Assembly: GCF_024362385.1 (NCBI RefSeq)
Contig: NZ_CP101466.1
Coordinates: 930,001-994,000 of the forward strand
From: Arthrobacter sp. DNA4
Lineage (GTDB): Bacteria > Actinomycetota > Actinomycetes > Actinomycetales > Micrococcaceae
Direction of reading: 5' to 3'
DNA: 64,000 nt
Position 1 is the stretch's first letter; each line of letters begins with the position of its first letter. The position numbers and the translations under genes are program-made. The notes beneath the pieces were generated by a model that saw nothing but the letters and a program-made list of their open reading frames with translations, made no database searches and was not told the DNA's origin. Below are positions 8,215-17,662 of this stretch, in pieces.

Positions 8215-9228
8215 ATGACTGAAACCCTCCGCGTCGCCGTCATCGGCGCAGGCCGCATGGGCGCCGACCACATCCAGCGCCTCAACAAGCGCATTCATGG
8301 AGCTGAAGTTGCCGCCGTCGTCGACGTCGACCTTGCCCGCGCCCAGGCCGCCATCGAAGGCATCCCCGGCGCAGTGGCCCTCGCCGATGCCGAAGAGGCC
8401 CTCAACAACGGCGACGTCAACGCCGTCCTGATCGCCACCCCCGGCTTCCTGCACGAGGACATCCTGCTCAAGGCCCTCGCCAGGGACATTCCGATCCTCT
8501 GCGAAAAGCCCCTCACCCCCGACGCCGCATCCTCCTGGAAAATCGTCGAAGCCGAGGTGGCACTGGGCCATCAGCGGATCCAGGTGGGCTTCATGCGCCG
8601 CTTCGACGCCGAATACGCCACGCTGGGTTCGATCATCCGCAACCACGAACTCGGCGAACTGCTAATGCTGCACCACCAGCACCGCAACCCGGGCACCCCC
8701 GAGGGCTTCACCAACGAGATGCTGATCAACGACTCCGTGGTCCACGAATTCGACGCCATCCGGTTCTTCACCGGCGAGGAAATCACCAGCGTCCAGGTCC
8801 GCCTGGGCAAGGCCACCAAGAACGCCCCGAACGGCCAGCACGATCCGCAGCACGTCCTGCTGGAGACCGAGTCCGGCGTCCTGGCCGACGTCGAAATCTA
8901 TGTCAACGCCAAGTTCGGCTACGAGGTGGCTACGCAGGCCTCCTTCGAAGAGGGCATCGTCAGCATTGGCGGCGACAAGGGACCCTACACCCGCAGCGCC
9001 GGCCATTGGGGCGGCAACGTCACCCCCGGGTTCGAGGAGCGGTTCGGGGCAGCGTACGACGTCGAAATCCAGTCCTGGGTTGACGCGGCACTTAAGGGCG
9101 ACATCGGCGGCCCCTCCGCCTGGGACGGGTACGCCACCGCAGCGTGCTGCGAAGCAGGCGTCGAAGCGCAGAAGAACGGCGAAAAGGTCGCCGTGAAGCT
9201 GGCCGCAAAGCCCGACCTCTACAAGTAG
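8215..9228 (+). CDS. iolG: myo-inositol 2-dehydrogenase IolG
   Basis: 337-residue Gfo/Idh/MocA oxidoreductase that oxidises myo-inositol to 2-keto-myo-inositol with NAD. The Rossmann motif is VAVIGAGRMGADHIQ at the N-terminus. The catalytic Lys sits in ILCEKPLTPD, and the D-x-x-x-H pair of inositol dehydrogenases is visible in NDSVVHEFDAIRF. ATG 8215, after AAAGGAAC, is chosen over the longer open frame from 8110, whose extra sequence is the iolE tail in another frame. A hairpin terminator follows. Confidence 0.92.
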   Translation: MTETLRVAVIGAGRMGADHIQRLNKRIHGAEVAAVVDVDLARAQAAIEGIPGAVALADAEEALNNGDVNAVLIATPGFLHEDILLKALARDIPILCEKPLTPDAASSWKIVEAEVALGHQRIQVGFMRRFDAEYATLGSIIRNHELGELLMLHHQHRNPGTPEGFTNEMLINDSVVHEFDAIRFFTGEEITSVQVRLGKATKNAPNGQHDPQHVLLETESGVLADVEIYVNAKFGYEVATQASFEEGIVSIGGDKGPYTRSAGHWGGNVTPGFEERFGAAYDVEIQSWVDAALKGDIGGPSAWDGYATAACCEAGVEAQKNGEKVAVKLAAKPDLYK

Positions 9229-9236
9229 GACAGGAG

Positions 9237-9267
9237 AAGGGGGACGGAGCCATTTCCGTCCCCTTTT
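9237..9267 (+). terminator. Hairpin terminator after iolG
   Basis: GGGGACGGA (9240-9248) pairs with TCCGTCCCC (9255-9263) over a 6-nt loop, extended by A/T pairs and followed by TTTT. It resembles an intrinsic terminator and could attenuate read-through into iolH. Confidence 0.7.
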
Positions 9268-9303
9268 CCGTTCCCCTGACTTATCCACAATGGAGTGTTT
9301 TTC

Positions 9304-10179
9304 GTGAAAATCGCACTTGACCCCACCCCGTTCCACCACTCGCACAGCCTGCTGGGATTCCCCAGGGTGGTGGCGGACCTTGGCTACAAGTACATGCAGA
9401 TGACCCCGCACGCGGACTTCATCCCCTTCTTCAACCACCCCAAGGCGGACGACGACCTGGTGGGCCAGCTGAAAAAAGCCTGCCGCGACGCCGGAATCGA
9501 GATTGCCTCGGTCCTGCCGGTGCTCCGCTGGTCCGGCCCGGACGAGGATGCCCGCGAAGCAGCCGTCCGCTACTGGAAACGTGCCATCCAGATCACCGTT
9601 GACCTGGGCGTCAGCACCATGAACAGCGAGTTCAGCGGTAAGCCCGAGAAGGCCGAGGAGTCCGAGCGGGCGTTTTACCGCTCCATGGAGGAACTGCTGC
9701 CCATCATCGAGCGTGAGGGCATCGACCTGCTGATCGACCCCCACCCTGACGACTTCGTGGAGGAAGGCCTTGCCGCCATCCGCGTGATCCGCGGCGTGAA
9801 CTCAAAGAACGTGGGCATGGTCTACGTGGCGTCCCACAGCTTCCACATGAAGAACTCGCCGCTGGATATCATGCGGGCCGCCGGGGACAAGCTTCGCCTG
9901 GTCCACGTGGCCGACACCATGGACCACCACGCCTCACACGGCCTGCGCTACATCACCAACCCGCCAGGCAACCCGGTCCGGGTGCACCAGCACCTGAAGA
10001 TCGGCGACGGCGACGTGAACTGGGACGAGTTCTTCGGCGGCCTGAAGGAAATCGGCTTCCTGGACCGCGAGAATACTGTGATGGTCTCCAGCGTCTTTGC
10101 CGAGAATGAAAATGCCGAGGAGGTCTCCCGCTACCAGCTGGAGACCATGAAGCAGTACGTCCAAAAGGTCAGCGTATGA
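9304..10179 (+). CDS. iolH: Sugar phosphate isomerase/epimerase IolH
   Basis: 291-residue TIM-barrel protein of the AP-endonuclease-2-like family. The start VKIALDPTPFHHSHSLLGF and the blocks DLLIDPHPDDF, VYVASHSFHMKNS and LVHVADTMDHHA (putative metal ligands Asp, His, Glu) are those of IolH proteins in actinobacterial and rhizobial iol clusters. The exact reaction of IolH is not settled. GTG 9304 is placed 9 nt after TGGAG; an in-frame GTG at 9295 overlaps that ribosome site. Its stop overlaps the iolT start (ATGA), so the two are coupled. Confidence 0.88.
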   Translation: MKIALDPTPFHHSHSLLGFPRVVADLGYKYMQMTPHADFIPFFNHPKADDDLVGQLKKACRDAGIEIASVLPVLRWSGPDEDAREAAVRYWKRAIQITVDLGVSTMNSEFSGKPEKAEESERAFYRSMEELLPIIEREGIDLLIDPHPDDFVEEGLAAIRVIRGVNSKNVGMVYVASHSFHMKNSPLDIMRAAGDKLRLVHVADTMDHHASHGLRYITNPPGNPVRVHQHLKIGDGDVNWDEFFGGLKEIGFLDRENTVMVSSVFAENENAEEVSRYQLETMKQYVQKVSV

Positions 10180-11618
10180 GTTCGACTGTTTCCGGTAAGG
10201 CAACTGTAAAGCAGCCGGGCAGCCACCAGCGGGCGCTGCGGACGGCCACCATCATCTCCACGTTCGGCGGGCTGCTGTTCGGCTACGACACCGGCGTCAT
10301 CAACGGCGCCCTGCCGTACATGCAGGAGGATCTGGGCCTCACCCCGCTGACCGAGGGCCTGGTGACCTCGTCGCTGCTGTTCGGTGCCGCCTTCGGTGCC
10401 CTGTTCGGCGGCCGACTGGCAGACCGCAACGGCCGGCGCAGGATGATCATGGTCCTTGCGGTCATCTTCCTCCTGGGCACGCTGGGCTGCACGTTCTCGC
10501 CAAACACCGAAGTGATGATCGCCGCCCGGTTCATCCTAGGGCTGGCGGTGGGCGGCGCATCCGTCACTGTTCCCGTCTACCTGGCCGAGGTATCGCCCAG
10601 CAACCGGCGCGGCCGGATTGTCACCCAGAACGAACTCATGATCGTCACCGGGCAGCTGCTCGCCTTCATCTTCAACGCATACCTGGGCAACACCTTTGGT
10701 GAAGCCGGCGGCATCTGGCGCTGGATGTTGGTCATCGCCACCCTGCCGGCCATCGCCCTCTGGATCGGGATGAACTTCATGCCGGAGAGCCCCCGCTGGC
10801 TGGCCTCCATTGGCAGCTTCGGGGAGACCCTCAGCGTGCTGCAGCGGATCCGTTCGCAGGAGGAGGCACGCAGGGAGTTCGAAGAAGTCAAAGCCATGGC
10901 GGTGGAGGACTACAAGTCCAAGATGGGCTCCTGGAAGGACCTGGGCATCCCGTGGCTGCGCCGGATCTTCTTCGTGGGCCTCGGCCTTGCGGTGATCCAG
11001 CAGATCACCGGCGTGAACTCGATCATGTATTACGGAACGCAGATCCTGTCGCAGTCCGGTTTTGGCCGGGAGGCGGCGCTGACGGCCAACATCGCCAACG
11101 GCGCCATCTCGGTCCTGGCCACGTTCGTCGGGATCTGGCTGCTGGGCAGGGTGGGCCGGCGCAGGATGCTGATCACCGGCCAGGTGGGAACCACGGCGGC
11201 GCTGCTGCTCATCGGCCTCTTCTCCCTGATATTGCCTGAAGGCTCAGCCCGCGGGTTCGTCATCCTGTCCCTCACCGTGACGTTCCTGGCCTTCCAGCAA
11301 GGCGCCATCTCCCCGGTGACGTGGCTGATGCTTTCGGAAATCTTCCCGCTGAAGATCCGTGGCCTGGGCATGGGCGCCTCCGCGTTCCTGCTGTGGATCG
11401 TGAACTTCCTGATTGGATTCGGCTTCCCACAGCTGCTGGCCGCCATTGGGATCTCCAACACGTTCTTCGTCTTCGCCGTGCTGGGGGTGGGCGCCATCGC
11501 CTTTGCCGCCAGGTACGTGCCCGAAACCAAGGACAAGAGCCTGGAGGACCTGGAGCACTACTTCAAAAATGTGGCAGGAAGGGAACCTGACACCGCCGGG
11601 AGCCGGCGCGCCTTCTAG
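10176..11618 (+). CDS. iolT: Sugar-porter MFS transporter, probable myo-inositol importer IolT
   Basis: 480-residue, 12-TM proton-coupled sugar porter. Family signatures are GLLFGYDTGVINGALPYM (TM1), GGRLADRNGRRR (loop 2-3), PESPRWL after TM6, QQITGVNSIMYYG in TM7 and a PETKDKSLEDLE ending. Genes of this type beside iolH import myo-inositol in actinobacteria; the substrate is inferred from context. It overlaps iolH by 4 nt and is followed by a strong hairpin terminator that closes the operon. Confidence 0.88.
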   Translation: MSSTVSGKATVKQPGSHQRALRTATIISTFGGLLFGYDTGVINGALPYMQEDLGLTPLTEGLVTSSLLFGAAFGALFGGRLADRNGRRRMIMVLAVIFLLGTLGCTFSPNTEVMIAARFILGLAVGGASVTVPVYLAEVSPSNRRGRIVTQNELMIVTGQLLAFIFNAYLGNTFGEAGGIWRWMLVIATLPAIALWIGMNFMPESPRWLASIGSFGETLSVLQRIRSQEEARREFEEVKAMAVEDYKSKMGSWKDLGIPWLRRIFFVGLGLAVIQQITGVNSIMYYGTQILSQSGFGREAALTANIANGAISVLATFVGIWLLGRVGRRRMLITGQVGTTAALLLIGLFSLILPEGSARGFVILSLTVTFLAFQQGAISPVTWLMLSEIFPLKIRGLGMGASAFLLWIVNFLIGFGFPQLLAAIGISNTFFVFAVLGVGAIAFAARYVPETKDKSLEDLEHYFKNVAGREPDTAGSRRAF

Positions 11619-11643
11619 CGAACCATCGTCTCGAGCACTTTTT

Positions 11644-11678
11644 GGATGCCCTGTTGAGCTTGTCTCAACGGGGCATCC
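11644..11678 (+). terminator. Terminator of the main iol operon
   Basis: GGATGCCCTGTTGAG (11644-11658) pairs with CTCAACGGGGCATCC (11664-11678) over CTTGT with a single G-T wobble. GCGTTTTGG follows. Confidence 0.85.
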
Positions 11679-11742
11679 TGCGTTTTGGCTGGCCGCAGTA
11701 CCTGCAGCAGCGACTTGGACGCCCCAAAGTAACCCTTCATTA

Positions 11743-11802
11743 CGTCAGAACATGCTAATGACAGGACAAAGTATTGACTTTTGTGAGTCGCATCACCATG
11801 AT
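11743..11802 (+). promoter_or_regulatory. Promoter of the inositol ABC operon with paired IolR-like boxes
   Basis: Boxes lie at 11743-11752 (minus strand TGTTCTGACG) and 11759-11768 (TGTCCTGTCA), 16 bp apart as before iolC. They precede a candidate promoter, TTGACT (11774-11779), 17 bp, CATGAT (11797-11802). A short hairpin, AACCCACG (11820-11827) / CGTGGGTT (11836-11843), lies in the leader just before the ribosome site. Confidence 0.5.
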
Positions 11803-11870
11803 CGTGGGGAAGGCAATTCAACCCACGTAAGGAAGCGTGGGTTCAGCCAGAAAATCAAAGGAGATTAATC

Positions 11871-12866
11871 GTGAAGAAGTTTTCGTGGCGCAAGGCGGTC
11901 CTGGTGGCGGCCGTTGTTCCGATGATGGCTCTCAGTGCTTGTTCCACCCAGGGCGGTAAGCCTGCCGACAGCGGCAAGGCCGCCGGCGCCGGACAGGCGG
12001 CCACCACTGACAGGATTAAGGTTGCGCTGATTACCCACGCGGCTCCCGGCGATACCTTCTGGGACATCGTGCGCAAGGGGGCCGAAGAAGCTGCAGCCAA
12101 GGACAACGTGGAGCTCCTCTATACCTCGGACCCCGAAGGTGGCCGCCAGGCACAGCTGATCGAGCAGGCCGTGGATCAGAAAGTCGACGGCATCGCAGTC
12201 ACGCTCGCCAAGCCCGACGCGCTGAAGAGTGCCTTGAAGAAGGCAACGGATGCCGGCATCCCGGTGGTCAGCCTCAACGCCGGTGAGTCGGTCTCCGCGC
12301 AACTGGGCGCCTTTACGCACTTCGGTTCAAACGAGAAACTCGCCGGTGCCGCTGTTGGCCAGAAACTCGCGAGCGAAGCCGTGTCCCATCCCATCTGCGT
12401 GATCCAGGAACAGGGCCACGTTGGCCTGGAGGCCAGGTGCGCTGGAGTCAAGGAAAAGATTCCGGGAACAGAAGTCCTCTACGTTACGGGCACGGACATG
12501 ACCCAGGTATCCTCCACCGTCACTGCAAAGCTGCAGGCAACGGCGGACGCTGACGCCATCATTGGATTGGGTGCCCCATACACGTTGACCATCCTGAAGG
12601 CTGTCAGCTCCGCCGGCAGCAAGGTCAAGGTGGCCTCATTCGACATGAACGCCGAGCTTGCCCAGAAGATCGCCACCGGCGAGATCCTCTTCACCGTGGA
12701 CCAGCAGCCGTGGCTGCAGGGTTATGGCGCCATCGATTCAATCTGGCAAAACAAGCGTGGCGGCTTCACCATCGGTGGCGGCCAGCCGGTACTCACCGGT
12801 CCGGCCATCGTGGACAAAGCCGCAGCAGCCAAAGTGCTCCAGTTTGCCCAGCAAGGCGTCCGCTAA
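11871..12866 (+). CDS. Sugar ABC transporter substrate-binding lipoprotein (inositol/ribose type)
   Basis: 331 residues. A signal peptide with lipobox (positively charged MKKFSWRK, a hydrophobic stretch, then ALSAC) anchors it to the membrane surface after cleavage before Cys. The rest is a periplasmic-binding-protein type 1 fold: KVALITHAAPGDTFWDIVRKG, YTSDPEGGRQAQLIEQAVDQ and IGLGAPYTLTILKA. The GTG start follows AAAGGAGATTAATC. It heads an operon with the permease and ATPase. The ligand is probably an inositol, judged from the operon and the operator boxes. Confidence 0.87.
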   Translation: MKKFSWRKAVLVAAVVPMMALSACSTQGGKPADSGKAAGAGQAATTDRIKVALITHAAPGDTFWDIVRKGAEEAAAKDNVELLYTSDPEGGRQAQLIEQAVDQKVDGIAVTLAKPDALKSALKKATDAGIPVVSLNAGESVSAQLGAFTHFGSNEKLAGAAVGQKLASEAVSHPICVIQEQGHVGLEARCAGVKEKIPGTEVLYVTGTDMTQVSSTVTAKLQATADADAIIGLGAPYTLTILKAVSSAGSKVKVASFDMNAELAQKIATGEILFTVDQQPWLQGYGAIDSIWQNKRGGFTIGGGQPVLTGPAIVDKAAAAKVLQFAQQGVR

Positions 12867-12915
12867 CCACCCCGTGTCTCTGGACGAGGAACGGCCAGGC
12901 ACAAAGGAGAACATC

Positions 12916-13971
12916 ATGACCGCGACACATACACTCAAGAGGCCAGCGGCAGCAACCACGGATGAGCGGGTGGGTAAACGCAATCCACTGCAGAAGCTAT
13001 TGGGCAGGCCTGAAGTCGGCGCCCTGGTAGGCGCGATTGTCCTCTTTATATTCTTTGCTTCAGTTTCACAGACGTTCATTCAACCCAATGCTTTTGCCAC
13101 CGTGCTTTACGGCAGTTCGACAATCGGGATCATGGCCGTGGGCGTTTCCTTGCTGATGATCGGAGGGGAGTTCGACCTTTCCACTGGTGTAGCAGTCATC
13201 AGTTCCGCCCTTACAGCGTCGATGTTCAGCTGGTACTTCAGCGTGAACGTATGGGTTGGCGTGGTCCTTGCTTTGGTTGTTTCACTCGGCATCGGCTACA
13301 TCAACGGCTGGATCCTGATGAAGACCAAGCTCCCGAGCTTTATTGTCACCCTCGCGACTTTCCTGATGCTGACGGGTTTGAACCTGGGCCTGACACGCCT
13401 GATCGGAGGCGGCGTCTCGTCGCCGTCCATTTCCAACATGGATGGATTTGCCTCCGCGAAAGCAGTCTTTTCCTCATCCGTGAACATCGCCGGGGTAGAG
13501 GTAAAAAACACTGTATTCATCTGGATCGCACTGGTCCTGGTCGCCTCCTGGGTGCTTCTAAGGACCAAGGTGGGCAACTGGATTTTCGCCGTCGGCGGCG
13601 ACGAGAACGCAGCCCGCGCAGTGGGCGTGCCGGTCAAGGCCACCAAGATCGGGCTTTTCATGGCCGTCGGCTTCTGCGGCTGGGTTTTGGGCATGCACAA
13701 CCTCTTCGCGTTCGACGCGGTGCAGTCGGGTGAAGGAGTCGGCAACGAATTCCTTTACATCATCGCCGCGGTGATCGGCGGCTGCCTCCTCACGGGCGGC
13801 TACGGTTCCGCCGTGGGCGGCGCGATCGGTGCGTTCATCTTCGGAATGGCCAATAAGGGCATCGTCTACGCACAGTGGAACCCGGACTGGTTCAAGTTCT
13901 TCCTGGGCCTGATGCTGCTGTTGGCCACCATCGTGAACCTCATCGTCAAACGCCGTGCTGAACTGAAGTAA
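12916..13971 (+). CDS. ABC transporter permease (RbsC-like, BPD_transp_2)
   Basis: 351 residues with about 9-10 hydrophobic helices. The family motif [19 protein letters not shown] is near residue 75, and the EAA-like cytoplasmic loop is [19 protein letters not shown] near residue 230. The true start is ATG 12916 after AAAGGAGA; the frame is open far upstream through the preceding gene. It forms the membrane channel of the importer with the lipoprotein before it and the ATPase after it. Confidence 0.9.
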   Translation: MTATHTLKRPAAATTDERVGKRNPLQKLLGRPEVGALVGAIVLFIFFASVSQTFIQPNAFATVLYGSSTIGIMAVGVSLLMIGGEFDLSTGVAVISSALTASMFSWYFSVNVWVGVVLALVVSLGIGYINGWILMKTKLPSFIVTLATFLMLTGLNLGLTRLIGGGVSSPSISNMDGFASAKAVFSSSVNIAGVEVKNTVFIWIALVLVASWVLLRTKVGNWIFAVGGDENAARAVGVPVKATKIGLFMAVGFCGWVLGMHNLFAFDAVQSGEGVGNEFLYIIAAVIGGCLLTGGYGSAVGGAIGAFIFGMANKGIVYAQWNPDWFKFFLGLMLLLATIVNLIVKRRAELK

Positions 13972-13981
13972 GGGGCCGAAC

Positions 13982-14917
13982 ATGAATGCCAAACAAATCG
14001 ATCAGCAGACGTTGCTCCGGAACGAGGCGGACCCGCTGACGCACACTCCGGTGCACCTGCTCTCCTTGGACGGGGTCGGCAAGCACTACGGAAACATCGT
14101 GGCGCTGCGGGACGTGACCATGGCCGTGGACAACGGCAGGGTCACATGTGTCCTTGGTGACAACGGAGCCGGAAAATCCACCCTGATCAAGATCATTGCC
14201 GGCCTGCACCAGCATGACGAAGGCGTGCTGCAGATCATGGGCGAGGAGCGGAAGTTCAGCTCTCCCAGGGAGGCCCTGGATGCCGGCATTGCCACCGTGT
14301 ACCAGGACCTTGCGGTAGTGCCGCTGATGCCGATCTGGCGCAACTTCTTCCTGGGGTCCGAGCTGACCACCGGAAAAGGGCCCTTCCAGCGGATGGATGT
14401 CCAGGCAATGAAGGACATCACCAAGAAAGAGCTCGCGGACATGGGCATCGACCTGCGCGACGTGGAACAGCCCATCGGCCAGCTGTCAGGCGGCGAGCGG
14501 CAGTGCGTGGCCATTGCACGCGCCGTGTACTTCGGTGCCAAGGTCCTCATCCTGGACGAGCCGACGGCGGCCCTCGGCGTCAAACAGTCGGGTGTGGTCT
14601 TGCGCTACATCCTGCAGGCCCGTGACCGCGGGCTGGGGGTCATCTTCATCACCCACAACCCGCACCACGCCTTCCCCGTCGGGGACAGGTTCCTGCTGCT
14701 CAAGCGCGGCAAGTCAATCGGCTACTACGACAAGAAGGACATCACCCTGGACGAGCTCACGGCCCAGATGGCCGTCGGCGCAGAACTTGCAGAGCTTGCT
14801 CACGAGCTCGAACAGCTCGGCGGACATGGGGACGTGGTCAAGGAAGTCCAGGCCGAGGTTGCCGACGTGAGCCACACGTCCGAGCCGTCAAGGGACAGCA
14901 GCCCGCGGCACGTGTAG
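13982..14917 (+). CDS. ABC transporter ATP-binding protein (single-domain, sugar type)
   Basis: 311 residues with one nucleotide-binding domain: Walker [10 protein letters not shown] (residues 59-67), Q-loop [12 protein letters not shown], signature LSGGERQ, Walker [13 protein letters not shown] and switch-His THNPHHAFP. Classic RbsA/XylG importers have two fused domains; this is the half-length, FrcA-like form, which would act as a homodimer. It has a 30-residue N-terminal extension and an Ala/Glu-rich C-terminal tail. It begins 10 nt after the permease stop. Confidence 0.9.
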   Translation: MNAKQIDQQTLLRNEADPLTHTPVHLLSLDGVGKHYGNIVALRDVTMAVDNGRVTCVLGDNGAGKSTLIKIIAGLHQHDEGVLQIMGEERKFSSPREALDAGIATVYQDLAVVPLMPIWRNFFLGSELTTGKGPFQRMDVQAMKDITKKELADMGIDLRDVEQPIGQLSGGERQCVAIARAVYFGAKVLILDEPTAALGVKQSGVVLRYILQARDRGLGVIFITHNPHHAFPVGDRFLLLKRGKSIGYYDKKDITLDELTAQMAVGAELAELAHELEQLGGHGDVVKEVQAEVADVSHTSEPSRDSSPRHV

Positions 14918-14924
14918 CAGGACC

Positions 14925-14962
14925 GGACGGGCCCGCCGGGTATGGACTGGACGGGCCCGCCG
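14925..14962. repeat. Tandem GGACGGGCCCGCCG repeat after the ABC operon
   Basis: Two identical 14-mers lie at 14925-14938 and 14949-14962. Each contains the palindrome CGGGCCCG, so the copies can also pair with each other as a weak hairpin. It sits between the ATPase gene and the decayed oxidoreductase and may act as a weak terminator. Confidence 0.6.
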
Positions 14963-15008
14963 CTACCTGCCAATCGTGCAAGGAAAGAACATCAGACGGG
15001 AAGACAGC

Positions 15009-15735
15009 ATGCCGATCCGGGTTGGCGTTATTGGCGCCGGTGTCATGGGCGCAGACCACATCAAGAACCTGAGCACCGCCATCAGCGGGGCCGACGTCAC
15101 CTTCGTAGCAGACCTCGACGCCGGGCGGCCCGCGGAAGCGGCGCCTCCATCGGCACGCATCACCAACGATCCTTCCGAACTGATCAACTCCAGCGAGGTG
15201 GACGCCGTCGTTGTTGCCTCGCACGACTCAACGCTGCTGTCGCTGGGCTTCATGCGGCGCTTTGATCCCGGGTACGTGGCCCTGCGCAGGTCCGTGCAGG
15301 AACGGGCCCAGGGTGAGCCGCTGCTGGTCCGCTGCACCAGCCGCAACGCCGCTGCGGGCCCCGGCACCACGGCGGAATCCGCCATTACCAACTCGGCCAT
15401 CCACGAGCTGGACATCATCCCCTGGCTGCTGGGTTCGCCCATCACTGAAGTCTCATGGCAGGCGGGGCGGAGCAGCGTGGAAGAAGCCGGAACCCGCCGG
15501 GCTGCCGTGCCTGCGGACTGGCGGCCCCGCTTTCCCGAAGTCCTTGGCCGGTCAGAAAGGCTGCATGTCACATCGGCCAGCCGCAGCCGTCCGGGGTCAA
15601 CACCCAGCTCCCTGCAGTGATGCAGTTCGCCGACGGCCGTGAGGTCCAAAGCGCGCAGCGCCCCCTCGCTGCTTCCATTCGGACCCTGGAAGTAGCCGAC
15701 GAAATCTGCCGCCAGCTTCCATCGAGTTTCCAGGC
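15009..15735 (+). pseudogene. Decayed Gfo/Idh/MocA (iolG-like) dehydrogenase
   Basis: It begins as a normal inositol-dehydrogenase-like protein (PIRVGVIGAGVMGADHIKN). The frame then passes straight from VDAVVVASHDST to SLGFMRRFDPGYVAL, so about 45 residues that normally contain the catalytic EKP motif are missing in frame. Homology to the family (AITNSAIHELDIIPWLLGSP) continues to about residue 160. The frame then degrades and stops at 15620. A plausible C-terminal part (MQFADGREVQSAQRPL and TLEVADEICRQLP) resumes in another frame from about 15590. The deletion plus frameshift make activity very unlikely. The neighbouring intact dehydrogenases may have made it redundant. Confidence 0.75.
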
Positions 15736-15788
15736 CAAGGCAACAGCTGCCTGGGTTTCTATTGATCCATTACTGAAAGGACGAGCCA

Positions 15789-16877
15789 ATGGCTTACATA
15801 CCGCACAAGCAAACACCAGGTCCCGCACCCGTCCGGATCGGGCTCATCGGTTCCGGCTGGATGGGGGCTTTCCATGCCGAGAGCATCGCCCGCCGAGTCC
15901 CCGGTGCTGAGCTGGCCGCCATCGCGGACCCCAACGTCGAATCCGCCCAGGCCCTTGCCACGGAACTGGGCACCGCCAAGGTCACAGCCAGCGCCGAAGA
16001 TATCTTCGCGGACCCGGAGATCGACGCCGTCATCATCGCCAGCCCGGCACGGTTTCACTCGGCACTTATCGCGCAGGCCGCAGCCGAAGGGAAACACGTT
16101 TTCTGCGAGAAACCCGCCGGCCAGTCCCTGGAGGAACTCGATGCCGCGCTGGAAGCTGTGGAGGAAGCCGGTGTGCACTTCCAGATCGGCTTCAACCGCC
16201 GGTACGCCGACGACTTCCAAGCTGCCAAGAAGGACCTGGCAGCCGGCATCGCCGGAATGCCGCAGCTCCTGCGCTCGCTGACCCGCGATCCCGGAAACGG
16301 AAGCATCCCCAACGCGGCACGGGTCCCGGCCTGGACCATTTTCCTGGAGACCCTCATCCACGACTTCGATACCCTCAACTGGTTCAACGAGGGCGCAGAG
16401 CCGGTGGAGGTGTACGCGGTGGCGGATGCACTGGTGGAGCCTTCCCTGCGCAGCCAGGGTTTCCTGGACACCGCGGTGGTGACCATCAGGTACAGCAACG
16501 GCGCGGTGGCGGTGGCGGAAGCGAACTTCAGCGCGCTCTACGGGTACGACATCCGCGGGGAAGTCTTTGGGTCCAAGGGCATGGTCCAGGCCGGGCGCGC
16601 CACGGAAACTGCAGCCCGCCGGTACACGGCCGAGGGGCTCTCGGCCGACACCCCGCGCCTCAACGTCGAGCTCTTCCACCAGGCCTACACCGACGAACTT
16701 GCTGATTTTGCGGGGGCCGTACGTGCCCGGCTGGACGGCAAGCCGTCGCCGTCGTCCGACGTCACCCTGACTCCCGGCGCTGCCGACGCCCGCCGCGCCC
16801 TTGCCATGGCACTGGCCTGCATTGAGTCCGTCAAGAGCGGGGCCCCCGTTGCCGTTGCCGAGAAAGCCGCACTCTGA
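15789..16877 (+). CDS. Gfo/Idh/MocA oxidoreductase, inositol dehydrogenase-like
   Basis: 362 residues. The N-terminal Rossmann motif is IGLIGSGWMGAFHAES near residue 17, and the catalytic-Lys motif is HVFCEKPAGQSL near residue 105. The C-terminal alpha/beta domain has FNRRYADDFQ and ETLIHDFDTLNWF, where the first acidic residue of the D-x-x-x-H pair is Glu. A ribosome site GAAAGGACG precedes it. It starts a three-gene unit with overlapping stops and starts (TGATG at its end). Likely substrates are another inositol stereoisomer (scyllo or chiro) or an inosose, inferred from location. Confidence 0.85.
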   Translation: MAYIPHKQTPGPAPVRIGLIGSGWMGAFHAESIARRVPGAELAAIADPNVESAQALATELGTAKVTASAEDIFADPEIDAVIIASPARFHSALIAQAAAEGKHVFCEKPAGQSLEELDAALEAVEEAGVHFQIGFNRRYADDFQAAKKDLAAGIAGMPQLLRSLTRDPGNGSIPNAARVPAWTIFLETLIHDFDTLNWFNEGAEPVEVYAVADALVEPSLRSQGFLDTAVVTIRYSNGAVAVAEANFSALYGYDIRGEVFGSKGMVQAGRATETAARRYTAEGLSADTPRLNVELFHQAYTDELADFAGAVRARLDGKPSPSSDVTLTPGAADARRALAMALACIESVKSGAPVAVAEKAAL

Positions 16878-17662
16878 TGCGCCTGGCAGTCTGCGCGGAG
16901 ATGGTCTACACCGACCTTCCGTTTGTGGAGCGGGTGCGCCGCATCCACGAGGCCGGCTTCGACGTTGAACTGTGGGATTCGCGCAGCAAGGACATTCAGG
17001 CGCTGAAGGCCACCGGTGCCGTTTTCTCGTCCATGACGGGCTACACCTCAGGCAGCCTGGTGGACCCGGACACCTGCGATGACGTGGTCCGGACAGCCGA
17101 ATCCTTGATCCCCACCGCGCTGGAACTCGGCGTGAGCCGCATGGTGGTGCACCCGGCCGAACTGGTGGACGGTCACGCCGCCCGCCCGGCCTACCGTTCC
17201 ACCGGGCGCATGTGGGCAACAGGCGCGCGGACCCTCGAGAGGCTCGGGAACCTGGGCGAACCGCACGGCGTGACATTCTGCCTGGAAAACCTCAACACCA
17301 TCCTTGACCATCCCGGCATCCCACTCGCACGGGCCAAGGACACACTGGCCTTGGTGGAAGCTGCGGCGCATCCCTACGCAAAGCTGATGCTGGACCTTTA
17401 CCACGCCCAGATGGGGGAGGGGAACCTGATCGAGCTGGTGCGTTCCGCGCTGCCGTACATCGGCGAAATTCAGGTGGCGGACGTGCCCGGCCGTTGCGAG
17501 CCGGGCACCGGGGAAATCAATTATGCAGCCGTGGCGCGGGCCCTTGCCGGGCTTGGATACCAAGGCACCGTGGGAATGGAGGCGTGGGCGAAGGACGACA
17601 GCGACGCCGCCCTCGAAGCCTTCAGAACGGCGTTCACCGTCTATGCGGAGGAAAAACTGTGA
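16877..17662 (+). CDS. Hydroxypyruvate isomerase-like TIM-barrel protein
   Basis: 261 residues of the xylose-isomerase-like/Hyi family. Putative metal ligands are Glu in TFCLENLNT, Asp in KLMLDLYHAQMGEG, His/Asp in IQVADVPGRCEPGTGEINY, and Glu in VGMEAWAKD. The block VPGRCEPGTGEINY is typical of hydroxypyruvate isomerase-type enzymes. The start overlaps the previous stop by 1 nt, and the end overlaps the next GTG. Between two inositol-type dehydrogenases it may isomerise an inosose or open-chain keto sugar; the substrate is unknown. Confidence 0.82.
   Translation: MRLAVCAEMVYTDLPFVERVRRIHEAGFDVELWDSRSKDIQALKATGAVFSSMTGYTSGSLVDPDTCDDVVRTAESLIPTALELGVSRMVVHPAELVDGHAARPAYRSTGRMWATGARTLERLGNLGEPHGVTFCLENLNTILDHPGIPLARAKDTLALVEAAAHPYAKLMLDLYHAQMGEGNLIELVRSALPYIGEIQVADVPGRCEPGTGEINYAAVARALAGLGYQGTVGMEAWAKDDSDAALEAFRTAFTVYAEEKL

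Noticed and set aside
14976-15620. Intact short oxidoreductase gene
   Set aside because: The in-frame loss of the EKP region and the later frameshift show that it is a broken long gene rather than a natural short protein.
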